64,000 nt of DNA from CADDZO01 sp035294145. GTDB taxonomy: Bacteria > Chloroflexota > Dormibacteria > Dormibacterales > Dormibacteraceae. The stretch's first letter is position 1; every line of letters starts with the position of its first letter. A program made the translations under genes and the position numbers. The stretch spans positions 1-64,000 of the forward strand of contig DATGLL010000132.1 of NCBI GenBank assembly GCA_035294145.1, in the 5' to 3' direction. The notes beneath the pieces are model-generated. The model was not told the DNA's origin. It saw only the letters and a program-made list of their open reading frames with translations, and did not search any database. Below, one piece after another: positions 16,203-25,143 of the stretch.

Positions 16203-16866
16203 CTGGGGGCCGAGAGGAGCCGGCGCCTGGTTGCCCGGTCACAGCCGTTGCCGCTGAGTGACCAGTCGTCATCAGGCGGCCCCCTTCACGGGGTTGCCCT
16301 CGCGGGCCTCCCCTCGGAGGCGGTGTCGATGGGACCCCCAAGCTCGCCTCGTGGGGGGATCCTCATCGACCTCGGAGGGGTCGACCGCCACCGGCCGCCC
16401 GCCCTGGGCGGCCGGCGCGGCCCCCGACGGCGGTCACGGACGGATCGCGCAGCCCGGCCGGGAACCTCCGATGTCCCCCGTTCCCCGCAGCGCCGATCTC
16501 GCCCCCACCTCGCAGACCGCCCCGTGCCCGGCGGCCCAGGCGCTCCACCGTGCCACCTCCCGGTCCACGTCGGCCGGCCCGGTCGGGAAGGGAGCCGCGG
16601 GCGTCCACGGCCGCCCTTTCGTCGCCTTCCTTGCGGTCGCCTTGCGCCGCTCCGAGATCGGCCGACCGACCCTCCGTGCCGGGGGCGGCGACCGACCGGC
16701 CTTGGGCCAGCGAGGGGCGGTGAGATCCGGCATGCCCTGGTGCTCGGCCCCCCGCTTCGGGTTGATGGGCCGTCTTCACAAATCGCCAGAAATCGCTCAA
16801 CGGTGCTCCGTCCGAGGGACTTCGATCCCCCCTACAGCGACGACCTCGCTGGCTCCGAAGCCTGGC
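16203..16866. other. about 660-bp intergenic region between pyrD and pdxS
   Basis: No recognisable gene on either strand; open frames here are unrelated to known families. It contains the 6-bp hairpin at 16335-16357 and must hold the pdxS promoter and any terminator of the pyr operon. Confidence 0.5.
16335..16357. repeat. hairpin similar to the one at 383-406
   Basis: CCCCCA and TGGGGG pair around an 11-nt loop. The right half (AAGCTCGCCTCGTGGGGG) closely follows the right half of the hairpin at 383-406 (GAAGCTGGCTTCGTGGGG), suggesting two copies of one small palindromic element, the second being decayed. Confidence 0.4.
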
Positions 16867-17847
16867 CTAACGCTGGCTGGAGGCGTCCTGCCTTGAGCAA
16901 GCGTCGATGGATGACAGGTGGCCCGGGGGGAGCCGGCGGCGGCGTAGTCCCTCCACCACCCGGCCGATGGCGTTGGGGTCAACGAAGGTGGCGGTGCCCA
17001 CCTGAACTGCGCGACAGCCGGCGAGCAAGAACTCCAGGGCGTCCTCAGCACAGGTGATGCCGCCGATCCCGATCACCGGGATCCGGACCGCCTGGGCCAC
17101 CCGATGGGCGAGGTAGACCGCCAAGGGTCTGATGGCTGGGCCGGAGAGCCCTCCGGTGCCGAAGCCGAGGCGAGGCCGGCCGGTCTCAGCATCGAAGGCC
17201 ATGCCCAGGAAGGTGTTGACCGCGCAGAGGGCATCTGCTCCAGCCTCCTCGCAGGCCCGGGCCACCGCCGCGATGTCGCCGGTGGCCGGGGTCAGCTTCA
17301 CCCAAACCGGTAACCGAGTCCGGGCACGCACTGCCGCGGTGACGGCCGCGGCTGGCTGTGGGTCATGGCCGAAGAGCATCCCGCCCCGGTGGACGTTGGG
17401 GCAGGAGATGTTGACCTCGAGCCCGGCGATGCCGGGGACCCCGTCCAGGCGGGCGGCCAGCTCAGCGTACTCCTCCACCGTCTCGCCGTTCAGGTTGACC
17501 AAGACCGGGAATTCCCAGGTCGCCCAAAGCGGGGCATAGTCCCGGATCAGGGTCTCCACCCCGGGTCCCTGGAGGCCGATGGCGTTCAGCATCCCGCTCG
17601 GCGTCTCCACGATCCGGGGTGGTGGGGCCCCGGTCCGAGGGGTGAGGAAGATGCCCTTGCACACCATTCCCCCCAGCGCCCGCCGGTCGCAGAGCGGCAC
17701 CTCGGTGCCGAAGCCGAACGTCCCCGAGGCTGCCATCACCGGGGTGAGGAGGCGGACCCCTCCCACCTCCAGGGGCCAGCGCCAGACGGAATCGAGCTCG
17801 GGGAGGCCAGAGGGAGGATCGCCGGGCTCGGCGCGCGACGTGGTCAT
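16867..17847 (-). CDS. pyrD: dihydroorotate dehydrogenase, class 1B catalytic subunit
   Basis: 326 aa. Catalytic-base Cys149 lies in NISCPNV, as in class 1 enzymes; KGIFLTPRTG, NAIGLQGPG and the phosphate loop IGIGGITCAEDALEFLLAG bind FMN. Pairing with an adjacent pyrK makes it class 1B (NAD-linked). It oxidises dihydroorotate to orotate. It overlaps pyrK by 4 bp. Last gene of the pyr run. Confidence 0.96.
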   Translation of the reverse strand: MTTSRAEPGDPPSGLPELDSVWRWPLEVGGVRLLTPVMAASGTFGFGTEVPLCDRRALGGMVCKGIFLTPRTGAPPPRIVETPSGMLNAIGLQGPGVETLIRDYAPLWATWEFPVLVNLNGETVEEYAELAARLDGVPGIAGLEVNISCPNVHRGGMLFGHDPQPAAAVTAAVRARTRLPVWVKLTPATGDIAAVARACEEAGADALCAVNTFLGMAFDAETGRPRLGFGTGGLSGPAIRPLAVYLAHRVAQAVRIPVIGIGGITCAEDALEFLLAGCRAVQVGTATFVDPNAIGRVVEGLRRRRLPPGHLSSIDACSRQDASSQR

Positions 17848-18605
17848 GCCTCGCCCCTACGGCAGGTGGGGGCCGGCAGCCGCTCCCACGCGATCGAATC
17901 GGCACGGTACACCGGGCCCTCGGTGCAGGCCCGGTCATAGCCTCCCGAGGCAAGGGGGATGGCGCAGCCCAGGCAGACACCCGTGCCGCAGCCCATCACC
18001 GTCTCTACCGCCACCTGCGCCGCCGGCCGGCGTTGAGCCAGCGCGCTCAGCATGGGCAGGGGGCCGCAGGCCAGCACCTGGCCGGGGCTCTCGGGCATGG
18101 CGTCGAGCGCCGTCCCCCGCGTGCCGAAGGAGCCGTCCTCGGTCGCCCAGCGCACCTCGTCGCCTTCCCACTCCGTGCAGAGGTCGGCCGCGGTGGGCGC
18201 GCCGTGCACCCAGCAGACGCGCAAGCCCATGGCCCGGGCCTGACGGGCCGCCAGCGGCATCGGGGCGACCCCCAGCCCACCGCTCACCAACGTCACCTGG
18301 CCAGCCGAGGGATCGAGCGTGAAGCCACGGCCCAGGGGCCCGAGGAGGGAGACCCGGTCTCCCTCATGGAGCTCGAGCAAGCGATGGGTCCCCTCCCCAA
18401 CCGCCTTCAGCACCAGCTCGACGACCTCGCCCTCCGCCCGGTAGACGCTGAACGGGCGACGCAGCAACGGCCCTGGCCGGAGCAGCAGGTTCACGAACTG
18501 TCCAGCCCGCACCTCGCGGGCGATGGGACCAGCCTCGAATCCCAGCACGAAGGATCCCCGAGCGACCTGCCGCCGACTGACCAGGGGAGCCAGGAGGTCG
18601 TGCAC
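17844..18605 (-). CDS. pyrK: dihydroorotate dehydrogenase electron-transfer subunit
   Basis: 253 aa. FAD-binding block RPFSVYR, NAD-binding GGLGVAPMPLAAR, and a C-terminal [2Fe-2S] site (MGCGTGVCLGCAIP plus a later Cys in DRACTEGP). It moves electrons from PyrD to NAD. GTG 18605 is preferred: it forms a TAGTG junction with the carAB stop and has GGGGGAG just upstream. Another GTG at 18626 would add 7 residues inside carAB. Confidence 0.92.
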   Translation of the reverse strand: MHDLLAPLVSRRQVARGSFVLGFEAGPIAREVRAGQFVNLLLRPGPLLRRPFSVYRAEGEVVELVLKAVGEGTHRLLELHEGDRVSLLGPLGRGFTLDPSAGQVTLVSGGLGVAPMPLAARQARAMGLRVCWVHGAPTAADLCTEWEGDEVRWATEDGSFGTRGTALDAMPESPGQVLACGPLPMLSALAQRRPAAQVAVETVMGCGTGVCLGCAIPLASGGYDRACTEGPVYRADSIAWERLPAPTCRRGEA

Positions 18606-21600
18606 TAGCTCCCCCCAAGACGCCACTCGCCGAGCGTCCGCACCTCGAGGTCGGCATCGGCACGCACGGCCGACTCCACCAACGCGCTGGCAGTGTCAAG
18701 CGAGGTGAGGCAAGGGACACGACGTTCGGCGGCTGCCCGCCGAATCTCGAAGCCGTCCCGTAGCGGTGGGAAGCCGTCCCCGGCCAGCGTTCCTGCCTCG
18801 GTGATCCCGGTCATGGTGTTGACGACCAGGTTGACCTGTCCTTCCTCGATCAGATCCAGGACAGTGCGACCGGGCTCCCCGATCTTGCCCACGGTGGTGG
18901 GGGAGAAGCCGGCCTGTCGCAGCGCTGCCGCCGTTCCCTCGGTGGCGTGGATCCGATACCCGAGCTGGGTCAGCCGGGAGGCGATGGCGAACATCTCCGG
19001 CTTGTCGGGGTCGGCGATGGTCAGGAGCGCCCCACCCCCCCGGGGGATGGCCATGCCGGCAGCCATGAATGCTTTGCGCAGCGCTGCCGTGAGGGTGCGA
19101 CCGATCCCCATCACCTCCCCGGTCGACTTCATCTCCGGGCCGAGGTAGGAGTCGACAGCGGAGAGCTTGCTCATGGAGAACACCGGGGCCTTGACCGCCA
19201 CCAGCGGCCGCGGAGGCACCAACCCGGTTCGCCAGCCGAGCTCGACCAGGCGATGTCCGAGCATGACCTGGGTGGCAAGGCGCACCATGGGGACCCCGGT
19301 GACCTTGGACATCATCGGCACCGTGCGGGACGCCCTCGGGTTCACCTCTAACACGTAGACCCGACCGCGATGGACGACGTACTGCACGTTGACCAGTCCG
19401 CGTAGCCCAAGGTGGCGGGCGATGCGAACCGTGTCCTCGACCACCTCCTCTTGCTCCTCGGGCTCCAGGTCGGGCGCCGGGTAGACGGCGAAGGAGTCAC
19501 CAGAGTGGACGCCAGCCCGCTCCACGTGCTGCATGATGCCGGGGATGACGACCGTCTCCCCGTCGGAGACGGCGTCGACCTCGACCTCCACCCCCATCAG
19601 GTACTTGTCCACGAGCACGGTGCCTCGGGGCAAGGCGGCCCGTGCCCACTCCATGTAGCGGCGCAGTTCCTGGGGATTGCGCACGATCTCCATCGCCCGC
19701 CCGCCGAGCACGTAGGAGGGGCGGACCAGAACCGGATAGCCTGCCCTCTCGGCAATGGCCAGCGCCTCCTCGACCGAGGTGGTGGCGGCGCCGAGTGGTT
19801 GTCTGATGCCCATCTCTCGCAAGGCGGCCGAGAATCGCTGCCGGTCCTCGGCCAGGTCGATTGCGTCCACCGAGGAGCCCAGGACCTCCACCTGGCGCCC
19901 GGCCAGCGGCTGAGCCAGGTTGATCGCGGTCTGACCCCCGAACTGCACCATGGCCCCGAGGGCTCCCTCGGTGCGGGCCACGGTCTCCACCGAGGCCACG
20001 TCGAGCGGCTCGAAGTAGAGGCGGTCGGAGGTGTCGAAGTCGGTCGAGACGGTCTCTGGGTTGGAGTTGACCATCACCGCTCTGATGCCGGCTTCCTTGA
20101 GCGCCTGCACGGCGTGGACTGAGCAGTAGTCGAACTCGATCCCCTGGCCGATCCGGATCGGGCCCGAGCCGATCACCAGCACCGAGGGCGCCGAGGCCGG
20201 GGTCACCTCGCTCTCCTCCTCGTGGCATGAGTAGTAGTAGGGGGTGGCGGCCTCGAACTCGGCGGCACAGGTGTCGACCTGCTTGTAGGCCACCGGCCGA
20301 CGGCCGGCTTGGGGCGTGCGCACCAGCTCGTACATGCGCTCCAGGAACCAGATGTCGATCCCGCTTCGCCGGGCCAGCTCCGCCGGCGTCGCACCAGCCC
20401 GAAGCTGGTGCAGCAGCGCGAACAGCCGACGGTCGTTGGGCTCCTCGAGGAGCCGCGGGTCCTCGAGCTCGGCCTCGAGCGGCGGCCGCTGCTCCAGAGA
20501 GCGAAGGGCCTTGTCGAGGGCCATCTCGAAGGTACGCGCGATGGCCATCACCTCGCCGGTCGATTTCATCTGTGTCCCCAGGCGGCGGTCGCCGCCGGGG
20601 AACTTGTCGAACGGCCAGCGCGGGATCTTGACCACAACGTAGTCGAGCGCCGGCTCGAAGGCCGCGAACGTACGCCCGGTGACCTGGTTCCGGATCTCGT
20701 CCAGGCGCAGCCCCACCGCCACCTTGGCGGCCACGCGAGCGATCGGGTAGCCGGTGGCCTTGGAGGCGAGGGCCGAGGAACGCGAGACCCGAGGGTTGAC
20801 CTCGATCACGTAGTAGGTGGAGGAGGCGGGATCGAGGGCGAATTGGATGTTGCAGCCACCTTCGATCCCCAGGGCCCGGATGATGCGCAGGGCTGCGGAG
20901 CGGAGCATCTGGTGATCGCGGTCCGACAACGTCTGGGCCGGGGCCACCACGATCGAGTCCCCGGTGTGAACCCCCATCGGGTCCAGGTTCTCCATGTTGC
21001 AGACGGTGATGCAGGTGTCGGCTGCGTCCCGCATCACCTCGTACTCGATCTCCTTCCACCCCCAGAGCGAGCGCTCGACCAGCACTTGGTGGATGGGCGA
21101 GGCCTCAAGGCCGCCGCGCACCACCCGATCCAGGTCCCTGCGGTTGGTGACGAAGCCCCCGCCAGTGCCACCCAAGGTGTAGGCGGGACGCACGACCAGG
21201 GGCAGGCCGATCTCGCTCGCGAACGACCGTGCCTCGTCCAGGGATCGGCAGACCCGCGAGGGGGGCACCGGCTCGCCGATCTCGAGCAACAGCTGTTTGA
21301 AGGCCTCACGGTCCTCGGCCTTGCGGATCACCTCGGCATCGGCGCCGAGGAACCTGACGCCATGACGTGCCAGCACCCCCGACCGGTGGAGTTCGATGGC
21401 GAGGTTGAGACCGGTCTGCCCGCCCAGGGTGGGGAGGATGGCATCAGGACGCTCTCGCTTGATGATCTGCTCCAGGCACTCGACGGTCAGGGGCTCGATG
21501 TAGACGCGGTCTGCGACGCCCTCGTCGGTCATGATCGTGGCCGGGTTGGAGTTGACCAGCACCGTCGTCACGCCCTCCTCGCGCAGGGCCTTGCAGGCCT

Positions 21601-22909
21601 GGGTCCCGGCGTAGTCGAACTCGGCCGCCTGGCCGATCACGATCGGCCCGGAGCCGATGATCAGCACCTTGCCAGGCCGTGGCCGCCCGACCGAGGAGGC
21701 GGCGGGAGCTCCTCCTCCCACCGTCTGGGTGCTGGGCACGGCCCAGGTGGTCCTTCGGTGCTCGCGGACGTTCTCGACGAAGCGGTCGAAGATGTAGTGG
21801 TTGTCGGTCGGCCCGGGGCAGCCCTCGGGATGGTACTGGACGCTGGAGATGGGAAGGGAACGGTGGGCGAGGCCCTCGACCGAGCCATCGTTGAGGTTGA
21901 GCTGGCTGATGAAAAAGCCGCTCCGCTCGGGCAGGCTGGCCGCGTCCACCTGGAACTCGTGGTTCTGGCTGGTGATGTGCACCCGCCCGGTGAGCACGTC
22001 TCGGACGGGATGGTTGATGCCGTGATGACCGAAGGGGAGCCGGGAGGTGGTCCCGCCGATGGCCAGGCCCAAGATCTGGTGCCCAAGGCAGATGCCGAGC
22101 AGCGGGATGCGCCCGATCGCGCGCCGACAGAGTTCGACCGGACCGGTCAGGACCCCGGGATCGCCCGGCCCGTTGGCCAGGAGCAGGCCGTCCGCCTCGA
22201 CCGCCTCCACCGTCTCCCAGGTCGCGGTGTGCGGGAGCACCACCACGCGACAGCCGCGCTCGCGCAGGCAGCGCAGGATGTTCGACTTCACCCCGTAGTC
22301 CACGACCGCGATGGTCAACCCCCGGCCATCGGCGTGGCCACGTCCCCGGAGCTCGGGAGGCAGCGGCTCCAGCCACTCCACGGTGGTGCGTCGGGAGACC
22401 TCGGCCACCAGGTCCTGCTCTGAGAGGGGCGTGACCCGACAGGCCAGCTCGTGCAGCTCGGCCAGGCGGGTTGGCGTCGGCGGCTCGTGCTCGTGAGAGA
22501 GCACGGCTCGCAGCGCTCCGTGGGTGCGGAGGTGGCGGGTCAGGGCGCGGGTGTCGACCTCGCTGATCCCTGGGACGCCTTGCTGCTTCAGGTACGTGTC
22601 CAGGGAGGCCACGGCGGAGTGGTGGGAGGGATGGGGGCAAGCCCAGCGGGCGATGAACCCACGGGCCCAGGCCCGGCCCGACTCCGCATCGTCTGGGCGG
22701 GTGCCGTAGTTGCCCTGGAGCGGGTAGGTCATGCAGAGCATCTGGCCGGCATACGAGGGATCGGTGAGCACCTCCTGGTACCCGGTCATGGCGGTGTTGA
22801 ACACCACCTCGCCCTGGCCCAGCTGGTGCGCGCCCAGGGCTCGACCGACGAAGTGACGACCATCCTCCAAGACCAGCGCCGCGTATGCGGGCTCGGGATC
22901 GTTCTTCAT
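18605..22909 (-). CDS. carAB: carbamoyl-phosphate synthase, small and large subunits fused
   Basis: 1434 aa in one uninterrupted frame. Residues 1-385 are CarA: the glutaminase domain carries Cys274 (GICLGHQ), His360 and Glu362 (YHPEGC). A Gly/Ala/Ser/Pro-rich linker (about 386-411) leads to CarB from residue 412 (KVLIIGSGPIVIGQ). Both ATP-grasp halves are complete (ATP signatures EYEVMRDAADTCITVCN and VEVEVDAVSDGETVVIPG), and the C-terminal MGS-like allosteric domain starts near 1300 (LTIADPDKPEMFAIA). It makes carbamoyl phosphate from glutamine, bicarbonate and 2 ATP. Most bacteria encode two separate chains. ATGA overlap with pyrR upstream. Confidence 0.97.
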   Translation of the reverse strand: MKNDPEPAYAALVLEDGRHFVGRALGAHQLGQGEVVFNTAMTGYQEVLTDPSYAGQMLCMTYPLQGNYGTRPDDAESGRAWARGFIARWACPHPSHHSAVASLDTYLKQQGVPGISEVDTRALTRHLRTHGALRAVLSHEHEPPTPTRLAELHELACRVTPLSEQDLVAEVSRRTTVEWLEPLPPELRGRGHADGRGLTIAVVDYGVKSNILRCLRERGCRVVVLPHTATWETVEAVEADGLLLANGPGDPGVLTGPVELCRRAIGRIPLLGICLGHQILGLAIGGTTSRLPFGHHGINHPVRDVLTGRVHITSQNHEFQVDAASLPERSGFFISQLNLNDGSVEGLAHRSLPISSVQYHPEGCPGPTDNHYIFDRFVENVREHRRTTWAVPSTQTVGGGAPAASSVGRPRPGKVLIIGSGPIVIGQAAEFDYAGTQACKALREEGVTTVLVNSNPATIMTDEGVADRVYIEPLTVECLEQIIKRERPDAILPTLGGQTGLNLAIELHRSGVLARHGVRFLGADAEVIRKAEDREAFKQLLLEIGEPVPPSRVCRSLDEARSFASEIGLPLVVRPAYTLGGTGGGFVTNRRDLDRVVRGGLEASPIHQVLVERSLWGWKEIEYEVMRDAADTCITVCNMENLDPMGVHTGDSIVVAPAQTLSDRDHQMLRSAALRIIRALGIEGGCNIQFALDPASSTYYVIEVNPRVSRSSALASKATGYPIARVAAKVAVGLRLDEIRNQVTGRTFAAFEPALDYVVVKIPRWPFDKFPGGDRRLGTQMKSTGEVMAIARTFEMALDKALRSLEQRPPLEAELEDPRLLEEPNDRRLFALLHQLRAGATPAELARRSGIDIWFLERMYELVRTPQAGRRPVAYKQVDTCAAEFEAATPYYYSCHEEESEVTPASAPSVLVIGSGPIRIGQGIEFDYCSVHAVQALKEAGIRAVMVNSNPETVSTDFDTSDRLYFEPLDVASVETVARTEGALGAMVQFGGQTAINLAQPLAGRQVEVLGSSVDAIDLAEDRQRFSAALREMGIRQPLGAATTSVEEALAIAERAGYPVLVRPSYVLGGRAMEIVRNPQELRRYMEWARAALPRGTVLVDKYLMGVEVEVDAVSDGETVVIPGIMQHVERAGVHSGDSFAVYPAPDLEPEEQEEVVEDTVRIARHLGLRGLVNVQYVVHRGRVYVLEVNPRASRTVPMMSKVTGVPMVRLATQVMLGHRLVELGWRTGLVPPRPLVAVKAPVFSMSKLSAVDSYLGPEMKSTGEVMGIGRTLTAALRKAFMAAGMAIPRGGGALLTIADPDKPEMFAIASRLTQLGYRIHATEGTAAALRQAGFSPTTVGKIGEPGRTVLDLIEEGQVNLVVNTMTGITEAGTLAGDGFPPLRDGFEIRRAAAERRVPCLTSLDTASALVESAVRADADLEVRTLGEWRLGGS

Positions 22910-23466
22910 GCCAGGATCAGCACCGCGTCGAGGCCCTCAACCTCCTGAAGGCACACCTCGACGGTCTCGGACGCCGACGTGGGCACGTTCTTGCCTACGT
23001 AGTCGGGACGGATAGGCAGCTCGCGGTGTCCGCGATCGATCAGGACCGCGAGCTGGATCGCGCGCGGGCGGCCGAACTCGATCAGCGCCTCCATCGCTGC
23101 CCGTGCCGTCCGGCCGTGGTGGATCACGTCGTCCACCAGGACGACCGTGCGGTCGGCCACGTCGGGCACCGCCGACGAGGGCCGACCTGGTCCCGCTGGG
23201 CGTCCGTCGTCGCGGTGGCCGGCGGTGTCGATCGAGCCCACCGGCACGGGCACGCCCTCGAGGTCCGAGAGCTTCGCCCCTAGGCGACGAGCGAGGACGT
23301 CCCCTTTCGAGATGATGCCGACGAGGACCACCTGATCGACCCCACGATTTCGCTCCACGATTTCATGGGCGATCCGGACCAGAGATCGTCTCATCGCCTC
23401 GGCGTCCATCACCTGTGCCTTGATGCGGCGCCCTGCCCACGGCGCCGGCTGGGACCGCGTGCTCAC
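22906..23466 (-). CDS. pyrR: PyrR, pyr mRNA-binding regulator / uracil phosphoribosyltransferase
   Basis: 186 aa. The PRPP loop VVLVDDVIHHGRTARAA (about 108-124), IISKGDVLARRL and IDRGHRELPIRPDYVGKNVPTS are PyrR signatures. In UMP-rich cells PyrR binds an RNA hairpin in the pyr leader. The GTG start sits in a GTGA overlap with the pyrB stop. Here pyrR is second in the operon rather than first; a matching RNA hairpin lies before pyrB at 24443-24470. Confidence 0.95.
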   Translation of the reverse strand: MSTRSQPAPWAGRRIKAQVMDAEAMRRSLVRIAHEIVERNRGVDQVVLVGIISKGDVLARRLGAKLSDLEGVPVPVGSIDTAGHRDDGRPAGPGRPSSAVPDVADRTVVLVDDVIHHGRTARAAMEALIEFGRPRAIQLAVLIDRGHRELPIRPDYVGKNVPTSASETVEVCLQEVEGLDAVLILA

Positions 23467-24431
23467 GCCAGGACCATGTCCAGGAGCGCCATCCGGATCT
23501 GCACGCCGTTGCGAGCCTGGCGGAAGTAGGCCGCCCGCGGGTCGGGGTCGACAGCCGGGTCGATCTCGTCCAGCCGGGGGAGAGGATGCATGACGATCGC
23601 GTGCGACCCCAGGCGGCGCATCTGGGCCGGGCCGATGACGTACCGCCCCTCAAGAGCCAGGTACGACCTCGGGTCGGCGAAGCGTTCTCGCTGGATGCGT
23701 GTCTGATAGACGACGTCGACCTCGGGCAGCACCGCCTCCAGGTCCTGGGTCTCCGCCCAGGGCACCCCCAGGGCGTCGAGGTGGGCCTTGACCTCAGGAC
23801 GCATGGCCACCTCGGGAGGGGCCACGAACCACATCTGCACGTCGTGGTACTGGCCTAGCAAGTAGGCGAGCGAGTGGACGGTACGTCCGTTGGCCAGGTC
23901 GCCGACCATGGCCACCCGGATGCCATCCAGACGACCCAGCTCGCGCTGGATGGTGTAGAGGTCGAGCAGGGCCTGGGTCGGGTGTTGACCCTTGCCGTCT
24001 CCGGCGTTGATCAAAGGGACGTCGCTGACCGCGGCGGCCCGGGAGGCGGCCCCCTCCTCGGGGTGTCGGAGCACGATCACGTCGGCGTAGCCACCCACGA
24101 CCCGGACCGTGTCCTCCAGGGTCTCGCCCTTGGCCGCGCTGGAGAACTCGCGGGCGTTGTCGGTCCCGATGGTCTGGCCCCCCAGCCGGAGCATCGCCGA
24201 CTCGAACGAGAGTCGCGTGCGGGTGGAGGGCTCGTAGAAGAGCGCTGCCATGATGCGCCCCCGAAGCCGATCGGCGAACCATCCGGGACGCTCGCGCATC
24301 TGCTCGGCCCGCTCGAAGATCTCTTCAAGGAGCCGTCGGGTGAACTGTTGAGCCTCGAGCACGTGTCGCAGCCGTGGCTGTTGAGGGCTCGGTTTGGGCG
24401 CAGGCCCCCGGGCCAGGTCGCCGACAGCCAT
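23463..24431 (-). CDS. pyrB: aspartate carbamoyltransferase catalytic subunit
   Basis: 322 aa. The carbamoyl-phosphate site STRTRLSFESA, INAGDGKGQHPTQALLDLYTI and HPLPRLDEI are diagnostic. It forms carbamoyl aspartate from carbamoyl phosphate and aspartate. First gene of the pyr run. ATG 24431 follows a strong GGAAGGAGGTG ribosome-binding site that abuts a PyrR-type hairpin. pyrC, its usual neighbour, does not follow. Confidence 0.97.
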   Translation of the reverse strand: MAVGDLARGPAPKPSPQQPRLRHVLEAQQFTRRLLEEIFERAEQMRERPGWFADRLRGRIMAALFYEPSTRTRLSFESAMLRLGGQTIGTDNAREFSSAAKGETLEDTVRVVGGYADVIVLRHPEEGAASRAAAVSDVPLINAGDGKGQHPTQALLDLYTIQRELGRLDGIRVAMVGDLANGRTVHSLAYLLGQYHDVQMWFVAPPEVAMRPEVKAHLDALGVPWAETQDLEAVLPEVDVVYQTRIQRERFADPRSYLALEGRYVIGPAQMRRLGSHAIVMHPLPRLDEIDPAVDPDPRAAYFRQARNGVQIRMALLDMVLA

Positions 24432-24436
24432 GAAAA

Positions 24437-24470
24437 CACCTCCTTCCCGGCCTCACAGAACCGGATTTAA
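24437..24470 (-). promoter_or_regulatory. PyrR-binding RNA hairpin abutting the pyrB ribosome-binding site
   Basis: On the minus strand the leader reads AAATCCGG-TTCTGTGAGG-CCGGGAAGGAGGTG. TCCGG pairs with CCGGG (one G.U), presenting the UCUGUGAGG loop that matches the PyrR-loop consensus ARUCCNGNGAGGYU. The Shine-Dalgarno starts within 3 nt of the stem. Known from mycobacteria: PyrR binding to such a loop blocks ribosome access. There is no attenuator terminator here, so translational repression is the likely mode. Confidence 0.75.
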
Positions 24471-24486
24471 AGGACCGTACCTCGCG

Positions 24487-24492
24487 AGTCTA
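24487..24492 (-). promoter_or_regulatory. candidate -10 TAGACT of the pyr operon
   Basis: TAGACT would start transcription about 50 nt before pyrB, giving a short leader that contains essentially only the PyrR hairpin and ribosome-binding site. No clear -35. Confidence 0.4.
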
Positions 24493-24536
24493 GCAGACGT
24501 TGGGGAGGGGCCGAGGTTCGAGAGGCGTCCTGGCCC

Positions 24537-25088
24537 TCAGCCGCCGGCGGCTGGCTCCGCGGTCCCCTCGCCCTCGAGCAGCTGACGGATGAAGCCCTCC
24601 TTGGCGGCTGCATAGGCCTGGGGATCCGGGAGCTGAGCGACCAGGCGTTGCTTCAGCTCCTCGTAGTCTCGGGCCAGGGCCCGGTCGGCCCGGAGTCGAT
24701 CGCGGAACCAGAGCATGCGGCGCCAGGACCTGGTGCCGAAGGCGGTGAGGGCGGCATGGAAGGCTCGGGTCGGGCCGTCCTCGCGCCGCATCAGAAAACG
24801 GTCCTCAAGGTCCCCAAGGGGATCCCGCTCGTAGCCGATTCCCTGCAGCCGGGCCACCGCCTCAGCGGCCGTGGCCAGACCGGGCAGGGCGATGGCGATA
24901 TCGAGGATTGGCCGAGAGCTCAATCCGGGGACCGCGGTGCTTCCGACGTGCTCGATGGCCAGGGCGCTCCTCCCGAGCGCACCCTGCAGTCGCGCCCGCT
25001 CGACGGCGAAGCGCAACGGCCAAGAGGGATCGTAGCGCACGATCACCACGCGCCGCGACTCGGGCGCATGGCCGGCGCTGGAACTCAC
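24537..25088 (-). CDS. GrpB-family (UPF0157) nucleotidyltransferase-like protein
   Basis: 183 aa. The conserved VRYDPSWPLRFAVERARLQ start and IEHVGSTAVPGLSSRPILDIAI core define the GrpB family, which has a nucleotidyltransferase-like fold; GS and a D-X-D (DIAI) resemble the metal site. Substrate unknown. GTG start, 55 bp after purH, and probably the last gene of the pur operon. Confidence 0.85.
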   Translation of the reverse strand: MSSSAGHAPESRRVVIVRYDPSWPLRFAVERARLQGALGRSALAIEHVGSTAVPGLSSRPILDIAIALPGLATAAEAVARLQGIGYERDPLGDLEDRFLMRREDGPTRAFHAALTAFGTRSWRRMLWFRDRLRADRALARDYEELKQRLVAQLPDPQAYAAAKEGFIRQLLEGEGTAEPAAGG

Positions 25089-25143
25089 CGCCAGCGTGAT
25101 GACACGACCATACCAACCACACCCATGCCAACGGCACGCCCGG

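Noticed and set aside
15615..17057. 480-codon plus-strand frame across pdxS and the following gap
   Set aside because: Antisense to pdxS over its first part and without a family; the gap part has no coding signal.
18606..18626. GTG at 18626 as pyrK start
   Set aside because: The GTG at 18605 has GGGGGAG at proper spacing and a TAGTG junction with carAB.
20309..22423. 704-codon open frame antisense to carAB
   Set aside because: Its codons mirror the third-position GC of carAB; no start signal or domain. Typical shadow frame.
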